A stretch of 64,000 nucleotides of DNA from NCBI RefSeq assembly GCF_027923765.1, contig NZ_AP026709.1, forward strand, positions 3,213,501 to 3,277,500. The letters are read 5' to 3'. Positions 8,780-17,661 of this stretch are shown one piece after another. The notes beneath the pieces were generated by a model. It was not told the DNA's origin, ran no database searches, and saw only the letters and a list, made by a program, of their open reading frames with translations. The stretch is from Pseudodesulfovibrio nedwellii. GTDB taxonomy: Bacteria; Desulfobacterota; Desulfovibrionia; Desulfovibrionales; Desulfovibrionaceae. How positions within the stretch are numbered: the stretch's first letter is position 1; each line of letters starts with the position of its first letter. Both the position numbers and the translations under genes were made by a program.

Positions 8780-9382
8780 CTACCCGAGGTGTCCCTGTCT
8801 GGTTCCGTTTCTCAAGGCCATGGCAATGGCGTTTTCCCGGATATCTTCAAGGGAAAGTTCTTCTGCGCCGAGTGCATGGTGAATAAGATATCCTTCGAAA
8901 AGGGCTGTGTTGAGTGCGCCGAGTTTTTCCGGTGGGAAATCGGTCTCCACATGGTCACGTACCAAATCGGCGAAGACCTTGTTGGAGAGCCGGTAGTCGG
9001 ATTTATTCATGAGTTTGCGCACAGGCTCGTTGGTCGCGGAGTAGACCGTGAATTCCAAGAAAATGGCTGACCAGTCCTTGTCACGGATGATGGTTTCCAA
9101 AAAATCCCAGATGATATTCATGGCCTGTTCGAGGTTTTTTGCTTCGCGCACCTTGCCATGGCGGGTGGCGCGGTATTGTTTGAATTTCCGTTCCACGATC
9201 TGCAGAAACAGTTCGTCCTTGGAATTCCAGTGACGGTAAAAGCTCCCCTTGGCATATCCCGCATTGTCGGTAATCTCTGCCACAGAGGTTGATGCGAACC
9301 CTTTGGATCCGAACAGTTCAATGGCTGAGTCCATCAGCTCCTGCATGGTCTGTTGAGATTTTTCCTGCTGTTTTTTTGCCAT
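8780..9382 (-). CDS. TetR family transcriptional regulator, probable TRAP operon repressor
   Basis: 200 aa. Residues about 12-60 are a TetR helix-turn-helix (ELFGSKGFASTSVAEITDNA, then YAKGSFYRHWNSKDELF). The rest is a helical ligand-binding domain. It heads the TRAP operon, and three phased palindromic sites lie 41-97 bp before its start codon, so autorepression together with control of the transporter is likely. The ligand may be the transported acid. Confidence 0.88.
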   Translation of the reverse strand: MAKKQQEKSQQTMQELMDSAIELFGSKGFASTSVAEITDNAGYAKGSFYRHWNSKDELFLQIVERKFKQYRATRHGKVREAKNLEQAMNIIWDFLETIIRDKDWSAIFLEFTVYSATNEPVRKLMNKSDYRLSNKVFADLVRDHVETDFPPEKLGALNTALFEGYLIHHALGAEELSLEDIRENAIAMALRNGTRQGHLG

Positions 9383-9422
9383 GTCCGTATCGTTTGTTTG
9401 TCGATATTATTGACGATAAAAA

Positions 9423-9479
9423 GTGACTTTCGGTCAAATTGTGACCTTTGGTCGAAAAGTGACCATTGGTCACTTTTCG
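9423..9479. promoter_or_regulatory. Three-site palindromic operator array before tetR
   Basis: The element GTGAC(C/T)-N3-GGTC(A/G) occurs at 9423-9436, 9441-9454 and 9459-9472, each exactly 18 bp apart. The third site sits in a perfect 27-bp palindrome (12-bp arms CGAAAAGTGACC and GGTCACTTTTCG around ATT, 9453-9479). The size and place fit a TetR-family operator; the spacing suggests cooperative binding. Confidence 0.8.
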
Positions 9480-9576
9480 TGAAAAACAGCTAGCATGCGT
9501 GTTTTTAAGTGTCAAGACGGGAGTGGCGTTTGGTCAGGAAATTACGAACAAGTTGGGGTAATTTTTACGTAGGCCA

Positions 9577-10500
9577 TCAACACTCGTGCGCTTCCTTGTT
9601 CAGAAAGTCGAAGCTTTGGTCGTGATCGACAAGATAGGTGTCAAGCGCGGGTTGGCCGATGAGTTGCGTCGGTGAAAGCGGAATCGGACAGACATCGTGT
9701 CGCTTCATGAGTGGTGATGAGGTGTCCCATTCACTGTTTTCAACAACTTTGTTCATGATGATGTGGGACAGGCCCATGCCCATTTCCTCAAGGGTGGTGT
9801 CAATGCGTTCGGCCTCGGCAAAGGAAAGACGGTCCGGATTGACCACGAGATTAATCGAGCAACGCGACGAGTCTTGAAAGACATTACGTAATTCAGTGAA
9901 GTGTTTTTGTTGTTGGTCGAGTTTGGTTGTGATTTTGTCACACTCGATTTCCTTAGTGCCGAGTTGGATTTTGGTGATGATTTTTTTCTTTTCCAGGATC
10001 TCGCATCGCAGGGCCAGAAGTTGTTCCAGCCAGACCAGCGACAGGGATGGCAGATTGAAAAATTTGGTGGTCAAAGCAGTTGGAGGCATGTCGAATACAA
10101 TGACATCCGTGTCCGTGAATGTCTTGCGATAATGCTGGAAGGCGAGCAGAAGCGCGTATTCTTCAATGCCGGGGGAATGTTTAACCACATTGAGGTGCTT
10201 TTCGAGATTAAAGGCCGTCTGGTACGCGTAATTGGCCCGAATTTGGTCTTCTATACCTTTGAGATATTGTTTGATCCATTTGTCGATGTCGGCCTGTGCA
10301 ACACGCAGGTTTGGTGCGATTTTTATTGGTTTGCCTGTAAATTTGGTGTCGAAGATGTCAGCCTGATTATGGGCGGGATCAAGTGAAACCAGCAGGACTT
10401 TCTTACCGGTGCGGGCCAGATGCAGGGCGGACAGGGAAGAGGTGGTGGATTTGCCTACGCCGCCCTTGCCTGCGTGGAAATAATAATGCTGATTCGACAT
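9577..10500 (-). CDS. ArsA-like P-loop ATPase
   Basis: 307 aa. The N-terminal deviant Walker A is HAGKGGVGKSTTSSLSALHL, followed by LLVSLDPAHNQADIF (switch I-like, as in ArsA/Get3) and VIVFDMPPTALTTKFFNLP. The MinD/ArsA/Get3 class couples ATP to dimer changes. No ArsB, ArsR or metalloid-binding Cys triad is evident, so an arsenite pump role is not supported. It is last in the cstA group, 12 bp after a small unknown gene. The role is unknown; a chaperone or maturation ATPase is possible. Confidence 0.8.
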   Translation of the reverse strand: MSNQHYYFHAGKGGVGKSTTSSLSALHLARTGKKVLLVSLDPAHNQADIFDTKFTGKPIKIAPNLRVAQADIDKWIKQYLKGIEDQIRANYAYQTAFNLEKHLNVVKHSPGIEEYALLLAFQHYRKTFTDTDVIVFDMPPTALTTKFFNLPSLSLVWLEQLLALRCEILEKKKIITKIQLGTKEIECDKITTKLDQQQKHFTELRNVFQDSSRCSINLVVNPDRLSFAEAERIDTTLEEMGMGLSHIIMNKVVENSEWDTSSPLMKRHDVCPIPLSPTQLIGQPALDTYLVDHDQSFDFLNKEAHEC

Positions 10501-10512
10501 TGGTGGCTCCGG

Positions 10513-10803
10513 CTAAAAGGCGTCAAACATGGAAAAGAGATCGGCCAGCGGGTCGTTGGCCGTGCATACGCGATTGGTCATGATGGTTAGTTCCTGTTCC
10601 ATTTCCGGCAGGAGTTCCAGTGAGATATGCATGGGTGGTGCCTGCATGCCCACAAATGCGCCAAGGGTGAGCAAACTGAAAATATTTTCCAGTTCACGTG
10701 TTTCCCATTCAAGCCGTTCCGTGGCCTTGCAGCGGTGTACTTCATCCGCGAAGCGGTAGGCCTTTTTTATGGCCTCAATGGCTTTTTTGCAGTGGCTCTT
10801 CAT
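10513..10803 (-). CDS. Small hypothetical protein between membrane protein and ArsA-like ATPase
   Basis: 96 aa from the ATG at 10803; a GTG at 10821 would overlap the upstream stop and add six residues. It is mostly helical and has no signal or membrane segment. Notable stretches are FADEVHRCKATERLEWETRE and a hydrophobic core LLTLGAFVGMQAPP. No family is recognised. Tight spacing on both sides suggests it acts with the ArsA-like ATPase or CstA. Confidence 0.65.
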   Translation of the reverse strand: MKSHCKKAIEAIKKAYRFADEVHRCKATERLEWETRELENIFSLLTLGAFVGMQAPPMHISLELLPEMEQELTIMTNRVCTANDPLADLFSMFDAF

Positions 10804-10810
10804 GTTTTTT

Positions 10811-11278
10811 TTATGCGTCACTGGTTACACGGAACAGACGCATTTCCTGCGTAATTCGTTTTTCTGACGGGAAATAATAATATACGGCGTACAATGAAGC
10901 CAGAAATGCTCCAGCGAAATGGAAGATGGTGACTCCTGTTATATAGCCGATGGCTGCGGCAAAGGGTGCTGCCAGCGCAATGGTCATGAGGTTCAACTGA
11001 AAAGTGCGGAAGCACGCAGCCTCGACGTTTTTTTGTCCTTCGACCGAGCGGACGAAACGGACTCTGTAGAGCAGGGGAAGTGCTACGGCCAGAATGATTG
11101 CCGCGATGAAGATGATGGGACCGATGATCGCCGCTGTACCGTTAGGCATTTGTGGGGTCAGTCCGACCTGTCGGCAGACAGCCCAAATACCGAAGATGAT
11201 GAGTGCAGGAACAAGCATCGTCAGGTAACGGCGAAAAAGTGTTTTTCGCAGGGGAGTGAAATCCGGTGCGTAAGCCAT
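10811..11278 (-). CDS. Four-helix membrane protein downstream of cstA
   Basis: 155 aa with four predicted membrane segments (about residues 18-38, 45-68, 95-115, 120-140) and a cytoplasmic Arg-rich connection (YRVRFVRSVEGQKNVEAACF). A GAGGA site precedes the ATG. No family is recognised. Its place directly after cstA, sharing an operon, suggests an accessory to the transporter. Confidence 0.7.
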   Translation of the reverse strand: MAYAPDFTPLRKTLFRRYLTMLVPALIIFGIWAVCRQVGLTPQMPNGTAAIIGPIIFIAAIILAVALPLLYRVRFVRSVEGQKNVEAACFRTFQLNLMTIALAAPFAAAIGYITGVTIFHFAGAFLASLYAVYYYFPSEKRITQEMRLFRVTSDA

Positions 11279-11294
11279 TGTAAATCCTCATGAA

Positions 11295-11322
11295 CCCTGG
11301 CCGAACGTGTGTCCGGCCAGGG
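11295..11322. other. Intercistronic hairpin after cstA
   Basis: Stem CCCTGGCCG/CGGCCAGGG. The T-run is on the plus-strand side only, so for the minus-strand operon it is not a classic terminator. It may protect the upstream cstA message and lower expression of the following genes. Confidence 0.5.
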
Positions 11323-11334
11323 AGGTTTGTTTTT

Positions 11335-13071
11335 TTACGGCGTGTCAGTAGTCGGGGTGGAAGCGTCGGTCTTGAAGAACTTGATCAGTCCTTCGCCAAC
11401 GACCCAGATGGAGACTACCAGCACGAGCAGGTTCAGGGACTGCAACAGAATGCTGCCTTTGTCCATGTACATGCCCTGGTTGATGAGGATAGCCCATACG
11501 GTCATTACGCCGAGGAATACGGCGGGAATACCGGAGATGAGCCAGCTCAGGCCTCCACGACCCTTGAGGTACACAGTGACCGTAGTCAGTACGAGTGCGG
11601 CCAGAATCTGGTTGATGCAACCGAACAGGGGCCACAGAGCCAGAGCGCCCTTGCCGTTACCACCGGACGAGAATGCCAGACAACCGGCCAGGAATACGGC
11701 CACGGCGGTGGCCACGTACTTGTTGTTGAAGATCTTGATGGGCGTGCCGCTGAACAGTTCCGTCAGAGCATAGCGCTCGATACGGGTGGCGGTGTCCATG
11801 GTGGTACCCGCAAAAGAGGCCACGAATACACCCATGACGGCCAGGGCGACGCTGTGGGGAATGCCGGCTGCTTCGATCATGTTGGCTGCGCCGTAAACAA
11901 AGGCTGCAACCTTGGAACCCAATCCCTTGGCTGCTGCCCAGGAGGAGTAATGGGATGACCATGCGTCGATGCCTGTCAGAGTCGCACCATCGGCGGTGTT
12001 GTAACCGAGACCGATGCCTGCTGCCACGGCCACGATGACCAGTGTGGACAAAGTGGCTTCTGTCAGCATGGAACCATAGCCGACGAACAGGGCGTCTTCT
12101 TCATTGGAGACCTGTTTAGCTGTGGTGCCTGATGAAACCAGAGAATGGAAACCGGAGATGGCACCGCAGGCAATGGTGATGAACAGGAAGGGCAGCATGG
12201 GCGGAGCACCTTCAGGGGAGGCTTGGATAGCTGGGGCAATGATGTGAAGCTGGGAACCTGAGAAGGTCGCGGCAAATACGCCGACAACCATCAGGGCCAG
12301 AGCCACGATGAGCTGGTGAGAGTTGATGAAGTCACGCGGCTGCAGCAGCGTGGTTACAGGCAGCGTGGATGCGATGAAGGCATAGATGAGCAGCAGGATG
12401 GTCCATGTGCCGGTAGGCGGCATGCTGCCGATCATTGGCATTTTTATTGGAGCGTACACGCCAATGACAACAGTGATATACATGGCAATCAAAGCGATGA
12501 TTGACCAAGTCATGGCGTTGCCGCCGCGTTTGTAAATGATGTAACCGAGCACCATGGCGATGGGCACTTCCAACCATACAGGCAGGACTGATGCCGGGAA
12601 CATGTTGAAGATAACCGCGATGACCAGACCGAAAATGGCTGTGATGATGAGCAGGTCAAGGAATACGACGATGAAGAAGAACAACTTGGTGCGCGGGTTG
12701 ATGTATTTAGCAGTGATTTCGGAAACGGATTTGCCCTGGTTACGCATGGACAGGATCAGTGCGCCGAAGTCATGCACTGCACCCATCATGATGGAACCGA
12801 CAAAAATCCAGATCATGGCCGGGACCCAGCCCCAGATGACCGCGATGGCTGGGCCGACAATGGGACCGGTGCCTGCGATGGATGTGAAGTGGTGGCCGAA
12901 GATGATTTCTTTTTTGGTTGGGACGTAGTCGACCCCATCTTCCATTTCTACGGAAGGTACCGGATTGGCACCCGACAGAGCGAAAATTTTCTTTCCGATG
13001 TAGCGACCATACAGGCGATACATTATGATGTATCCGCCAAAGGCCACCAGCATCATGAGCATGGCATCCAT
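11335..13071 (-). CDS. cstA: CstA family peptide/pyruvate transporter
   Basis: 578 aa with about 15 membrane segments. CstA hallmarks: GHHFTSIAGTGPIVGPAIAV near residues 58-77, GAVHDFGALILSMR near 97-110, SGFHSLVSSGTTAKQ near 300-315 and FAGTTMDTATRIERYAL near 400. The family includes E. coli CstA and BtsT, H+-coupled pyruvate and peptide importers of the inner membrane. This gene follows a LytS/LytR pair on the same strand, matching the BtsS/BtsR-BtsT arrangement, so pyruvate is the favoured substrate; that is inference. Length (E. coli CstA is about 700 aa) fits the shorter CstA subgroup. Confidence 0.92.
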   Translation of the reverse strand: MDAMLMMLVAFGGYIIMYRLYGRYIGKKIFALSGANPVPSVEMEDGVDYVPTKKEIIFGHHFTSIAGTGPIVGPAIAVIWGWVPAMIWIFVGSIMMGAVHDFGALILSMRNQGKSVSEITAKYINPRTKLFFFIVVFLDLLIITAIFGLVIAVIFNMFPASVLPVWLEVPIAMVLGYIIYKRGGNAMTWSIIALIAMYITVVIGVYAPIKMPMIGSMPPTGTWTILLLIYAFIASTLPVTTLLQPRDFINSHQLIVALALMVVGVFAATFSGSQLHIIAPAIQASPEGAPPMLPFLFITIACGAISGFHSLVSSGTTAKQVSNEEDALFVGYGSMLTEATLSTLVIVAVAAGIGLGYNTADGATLTGIDAWSSHYSSWAAAKGLGSKVAAFVYGAANMIEAAGIPHSVALAVMGVFVASFAGTTMDTATRIERYALTELFSGTPIKIFNNKYVATAVAVFLAGCLAFSSGGNGKGALALWPLFGCINQILAALVLTTVTVYLKGRGGLSWLISGIPAVFLGVMTVWAILINQGMYMDKGSILLQSLNLLVLVVSIWVVGEGLIKFFKTDASTPTTDTP

Positions 13072-13144
13072 AAACCTCTCCTTGTGAATCTGTTGAGCTG
13101 TTTCCCGAACCCCCCAGTCCGGGATTTGGCGCGTTGAAACACGC

Positions 13145-13234
13145 CCCCATTATGACAATGGGGTTCAGATACTATAGGAGAAGAAGGGCTGTCCTGAGTG
13201 TGGATGGTAATTGCACTTTTCAAGCGTGAATGGT
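13145..13234 (-). promoter_or_regulatory. cstA upstream region with candidate LytTR direct repeats
   Basis: On the minus strand ACCATTCAC (13234-13226) and ACCATCCAC (13208-13200) form a direct repeat 26 bp apart, about 130-165 bp before the cstA start. LytTR regulators bind direct repeats of about 9 bp, often two helical turns apart, so these are candidates only. Downstream, a CCCCATT/AATGGGG hairpin lies at 13145-13163. Confidence 0.35.
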
Positions 13235-13263
13235 CAAAATGAACGCCTGAGGTGCTTTGGTGA

Positions 13264-14982
13264 TCAGGCTGGGGCAGTCTCGACGTGAGGAATGGTGAAG
13301 GAGACGCGGGTCCCTTTGCCGGGATGACTAATGATGGAGAGCATATGTGACGGGCCGTAAATCTGCTCCAGTCGCTGGTTGCAATTGCGCACGCCAATGT
13401 GGTCTTCCCCGGAGAATTCGTTTTCGCTGTTCAGGACGCTCCAAAGCGTGGCTTCGTTCATGCCGACACCGTCATCTTCGATGTGGACATGTACCAAATT
13501 GTTGTCCCGTCCGATGCGGATGCGAATGGTCCCGCCGTCATCGCGGCCCAGAATGCCGTGTTTGACGCTGTTTTCTACCAGAGGTTGGATAATCAGGGTC
13601 GGAACTTCGATGTTTTCCACGCCGTCGTCCAGATTCCATTCACTTTTTACTCGGTCACCGAATCGGGCCTGTTCGATTTCCAGATAGGAACGGACCTGTT
13701 CCAGTTCTGAACCGATGGGCGCGAAGCCGTCTCCCGCATCGAGATTGCGGCGCATATACATTGCCAGTTCGGATAGGAGCGAGCGTGCCCGTTCCGGTTT
13801 GGTACGACAGAATGCGCCGATAGTATTCAGGGCATTGAACAGGAAATGCGGGTTGATCTGGGTCTGCAAACGTCGAATTTCCGCTTTGGCGAGCAATTGA
13901 TTTTTTGTCTGGATATCCTGTAATTCAAGCTGTGTTGAGAAGAGTCCTGCAAGGCCTTTAGCCAGTTCAAAATGGGTGGTGTGCAACGGGATACCGTCGG
14001 TTCCGTAGAATTTAAGACACCCTACGATGCGGTTGCCTTTACGCATGGGGACGATGACGGCCGATGTAAGCGGACAGTTCGGATCATCACATCCAATGGC
14101 CTCTTTGGAACGAAGAAAGGCTGGTTTTCCTGACAGGAGGACTTTCTTGGTGGCTGTGGTTCGTAAAGGTTCGCCGGGGAGATGGTGGTCGTCGCCAATT
14201 CCCAGATGCGTCAGGACTTTGGTGTTGCTGGCGATGTCAACGGCGGCGACAGGGACGCGTTCCCAGATGATTCGGGCGGTTTCCAGTGCAGAGGCTTCAT
14301 CCAGACCGGATCGAAGGTGGGCCACGGTCTTGTTGGCGATGGCCATAATCTGACTGATGCGGCTGGAATCGCGTTTGCTCCGGTATTCAAAAAGCAGGTG
14401 CAGGGTCTGCACGAACAACACCGCGCCGAACGTGTTCACCGCGATCATTGGCAATGCGATGACTTTGACCAGATCTACGGCTTGATCAAAAGGTTTGGCC
14501 ATGGTCAAAACCATCAACTGGTGCATGGTTTCACCCCCCAAACCAACAAAGAGTGCGGCTCGCCAGTTGAGATTGTTACCCTTGAGGTGAATGGAAACAT
14601 AGCCAGCTATGATACCTTCAAGGAAGGTCGCCAGCCCACAGGGGAGGGAGCTGAACCCGCCGATATCGATAAGCAATCGATGGCCGCCAGCGATAAGACC
14701 TGCTCCAAAGCCTACAAGGGGGCCGCCGAGCAGTCCGCCAGTGATGACATAGACACCGCGCAAGTTGGCGTACGAATCAAAGACAATGTCGCCGCTGTAG
14801 GTGCCCATGATGCCAAGCATGCCAAACAGCACAGCTAACAAGATTCTGTATTTCTTTTCAGGGCGGCGATTTACGCCGAGTTTGCCCAGCGGAGACAGCG
14901 TCAGCACGAACAGGCCGATGGCCATCATGGCACCGAATCGGCCAATCAGTGTGACCAGAAGATCGAGAATGTGTTCAAACAT
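13264..14982 (-). CDS. lytS: LytS-type sensor histidine kinase
   Basis: 572 aa. Residues 1-200 hold the 5TMR-LYT membrane sensor (six or so helices; GVYVITGGLLGGPLVGFGAG). A GAF-like region follows at about 215-345. The His_kinase block has QINPHFLFNALNTIGAFCRT with the phospho-acceptor His, and the ATPase has PLVENSVKHG, DDGVGMNEA and GKGTRVSFTIP. The same architecture is found in LytS, BtsS (YehU) and YpdA. It lies 21 bp after lytR and upstream of cstA, so it probably senses extracellular pyruvate or a related acid. Confidence 0.92.
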   Translation of the reverse strand: MFEHILDLLVTLIGRFGAMMAIGLFVLTLSPLGKLGVNRRPEKKYRILLAVLFGMLGIMGTYSGDIVFDSYANLRGVYVITGGLLGGPLVGFGAGLIAGGHRLLIDIGGFSSLPCGLATFLEGIIAGYVSIHLKGNNLNWRAALFVGLGGETMHQLMVLTMAKPFDQAVDLVKVIALPMIAVNTFGAVLFVQTLHLLFEYRSKRDSSRISQIMAIANKTVAHLRSGLDEASALETARIIWERVPVAAVDIASNTKVLTHLGIGDDHHLPGEPLRTTATKKVLLSGKPAFLRSKEAIGCDDPNCPLTSAVIVPMRKGNRIVGCLKFYGTDGIPLHTTHFELAKGLAGLFSTQLELQDIQTKNQLLAKAEIRRLQTQINPHFLFNALNTIGAFCRTKPERARSLLSELAMYMRRNLDAGDGFAPIGSELEQVRSYLEIEQARFGDRVKSEWNLDDGVENIEVPTLIIQPLVENSVKHGILGRDDGGTIRIRIGRDNNLVHVHIEDDGVGMNEATLWSVLNSENEFSGEDHIGVRNCNQRLEQIYGPSHMLSIISHPGKGTRVSFTIPHVETAPA

Positions 14983-15003
14983 GATGTCCCGGAGGTCAGC
15001 GGC

Positions 15004-15777
15004 TTATAAGCCGAGTCGTTTCTTGAATTCTTTGACGCGGCCTCGGGTCAAGGTGACTTCAGTGGAGCCGTCGTCGTCAAGGATAAGGCAGTACTTACCG
15101 CTGGTCCACGGGGTGAATTCGCGGACGTGGTTCAGGTTGACCACGGTGCTGCGGTTGATGCGCAGAAAAGGTTGTGAAGCAACCCGGTCTTCTACTTCGT
15201 CAAGGGATGTCAGGGCGTGGCAAAGGAGGCTCTCGTCAAGCGTGTTAACCATGATTTTGCGGTCCTGCAATTCAAAGTAGACGATGTCTCTAAAGTCGAT
15301 GAATTGAATGCGACCATTTCGTTCCACCGTGAAGCGAGGTAGAGGCCGGTCGCTGGAAACCGTTTTGAGCAGGTCACCCAACTCCGGTTGGGGATCGTTT
15401 GTTTTGTCCTGTTTGTCGAGTATTTCGCGGACTCGTTCCACGCTTTTTTTGAGTCGTTTGGATGAAACCGGTTTGAGGAGATAATCCACGGCATTTTTTT
15501 CAAAGGCCCGGACCGCGTATTGGTCGTAGGCGGTCACGAAAATGAACAGGGGAGGATTTGGTAGGTATCGGGCTTCGCGTAGTACGTCGAATCCATCCTG
15601 ACCCGGCATCTGAATATCCATGAATACGAGGTCCGGTGATTCGTTGCGGATGGCTGTCAGAGCCTCGCCAGCGGTTTGCGCTTCCTGAATGTCGAGATCG
15701 GGAAAGCTGGCCAGCAGGTAGGCTAACTCGTTGCGGGCCGGGGCCTCGTCGTCGACTATCAGAGTACGTATTTGCAT
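15004..15777 (-). CDS. lytR: LytTR-type response regulator
   Basis: 257 aa from the ATG at 15777 (MQIRTLIVDDEAPARNEL). The receiver has LVFMDIQMPGQDG with the acceptor Asp and LFIFVTAYDQYAV; the C-terminal LytTR DNA-binding domain spans about 150-255 (IVYFELQDRKIMVNT, FLRINRSTVVNLNHV). It is first of the operon with lytS and cstA. A 20-residue longer frame exists but runs into the preceding spacer and lacks a ribosome site. Confidence 0.92.
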   Translation of the reverse strand: MQIRTLIVDDEAPARNELAYLLASFPDLDIQEAQTAGEALTAIRNESPDLVFMDIQMPGQDGFDVLREARYLPNPPLFIFVTAYDQYAVRAFEKNAVDYLLKPVSSKRLKKSVERVREILDKQDKTNDPQPELGDLLKTVSSDRPLPRFTVERNGRIQFIDFRDIVYFELQDRKIMVNTLDESLLCHALTSLDEVEDRVASQPFLRINRSTVVNLNHVREFTPWTSGKYCLILDDDGSTEVTLTRGRVKEFKKRLGL

Positions 15778-15875
15778 GGCGGCAACAATGATCCTGAAGT
15801 TTTCATTTTTAACGGTGAAAACCCTATTCCAGCCCATGCCTCCCTGTCAATTCCGCCTTTTGTTGGCGGTATTGG

Positions 15876-17564
15876 TCATTTTTTCCAGTACGGGTGACTT
15901 ATATCTTCAAAAGCTGACATGGCCGCGATGGACCCTTCGCCGATGGCCGTGACGATTTGTTGCAGGCCTCCCGTCAGGTCTCCGGCGGCATAGACACGTG
16001 GCAGATTGGTGCGCATATCAGATTCGACTTTGACGAAGCCATCTTCCTTGAGTTTCACGCCAAGCGATTTTGCCAGCCCGGTAGAGGCTTCCTGACCGAT
16101 AGCGACGAATGCACCGTCCACCGGCATGTCCGTCACGGCGCGGGTCATGAGGTTCCGAATCTTGAGGTTGTTTACCCGTCGCCCGTCACCTTCGATTTCT
16201 TCAACAATGGTATTCCAGAGAATGGGAATTTGTTCGTGGTTTACGGAATCCTGAAGAGGTTTCTGTGCACGGAAGGTGTCGCCTCGATGGATGATGCTGA
16301 CGTTGACCCCGAGGTTTTTGAGATGCAGGGCATCGGTCAAGGCTGTGTTGCCGCCTCCGATGATGGCCACTGACTTCCCTTTGTAGAGATACCCGTCACA
16401 GGAAGCGCAATAATTGATGCCGCGACCGAAATACGTGTCCTCACCTACAGCACCGAGTTTGCGGTATGTCGCGCCGGTCGTCAGAATGAGGGCCTTGGCG
16501 GAATAGACACCTCGACTGGTCGTTACGATGATGGTTTCGCCTTCTTTCATATTACCCATTTGAATGGCGTCGACGCTTTCTCCTTCATGTACAGGGAGAT
16601 ATTCGCGAGCATGTTCGCTCATGATGTCCATGAGTTGTTTACCGGGAACAGAAACAAATCCCGGATAATTTTCGACAATCGGTGTCAATGCCACCTGACC
16701 GCCGACGATATGCTTTTCCAGTACTACGGCCTTGAGACCTGCCCGGACCGCGTAGATGCCTGCGGTCAATCCCGCGGGGCCTGCCCCAACGATGACGAGG
16801 TCGACTTCGCCGGGTTCAATGGTTCCGTAGCCGGAGGGCGTTTTGCCTTCTTCCATGCCGGGAAGACTGCCTTCGGCGAGCATGTCCTCTGCGGATTTGA
16901 GATAAACCATTTCCACAACAAATCGTTCTTCGGGTAAGAGCCCCATGACATCATGGGCTCCCTCATTGAAGATGGTATGTGGAACAGAACCGACGCCGTA
17001 GCGTTCCGTTAATTCAGGGTTTTCACTCATTTCGATACATTCGGCCTTGATTTGGCCGGGTTTTGCGATTGCGCATTTGATAGCGGACATGACCTGTCCG
17101 GGACAGTATGGTCAGGTTGGCGCGACAAAAACTTGAACCAATCGTTCGTCTTTGAGTTGTTCAAGGAGGGGAGTGGACATGTCAGACAGTCCGCTCTTGC
17201 CCAGCGAGACGAGCATGATGGCAGTGATGAAGGATTTTCCTTCTTCACCGATAGGCGCACCCAGAAAGCGGATATGGTAATCGTCGGGATTGACGCACAA
17301 GGTGGGCGAGGCTGTCACTTCCAGTTCTTTGGCGCGGTCGGAATCAATTTCATAACCGGTCACCAATATCTTGTCGGTCAGTCGAGCAAGATCCCAGCAG
17401 AATTTGGCTGTGTAGTCAGAGAATTCATCATTGACACCGGGCTGGGTGAAAACTTCCAGTGACACAGAGCCTTGGAGCGTCTTGAAGGTTTCGGTCAATT
17501 GCTTGCGAACATCGGCAGGCAGGAACCAGTCGTCCTTTGTATCGTCTTTGAACAGGGGAGCCAT
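15876..17564 (-). CDS. AhpF-like selenoprotein: tandem Trx folds fused to thioredoxin reductase, Sec at UGA codon 151
   Basis: 562 aa if the TGA at 17112-17114 is read as selenocysteine. Residues 1-140 are a first Trx-like fold without a CxxC pair. The second fold has FVAPT-U-PYCPGQ, so the expected CPYC motif of AhpF/PDO-type domains becomes UPYC. Beyond it the frame stays open for 411 codons: FAD-binding IVGAGPAGLTAGIYA, the reductase dithiol INYCASCDGY, NAD-binding AIIGGGNTALTDALHL and terminal VYAAGDLTGGLQQI. This is the AhpF layout. A hairpin with an AGGUCAU loop follows the UGA. The likely job is NAD(P)H-dependent disulfide or peroxide reduction in the cytoplasm. A gene finder would split it into two pieces (17112-17564 and 15876-17090). 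A GAGGTG site precedes the ATG at 17564. Confidence 0.88.
17084..17100 (-). promoter_or_regulatory. bSECIS hairpin of the AhpF-like selenoprotein
   Basis: Within the coding RNA, CGGAC-AGGUCAU-GUCCG forms a 5-bp stem with a 7-nt loop whose first base lies 20 nt from the U of the UGA. The loop begins AGGUC, nearly the AGGUCU loop of E. coli fdhF, where the G-U bases contact SelB. The distance and G position fit the published bacterial SECIS consensus. Confidence 0.8.
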
Positions 17565-17661
17565 GGATCACCTCGTATTGTCTGTGCTGGATGAAATTCC
17601 TCTATTTATAAAAATATGTGAGCTGGGTGCACGAGTCAAGTTGGTATAAGAATCGGATTTG

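Noticed and set aside
9577-10500. Arsenite efflux ATPase (arsA)
   Set aside because: P-loop family fits, but no arsB/arsR/arsD nearby and no metalloid Cys set; only ArsA-like is justified.
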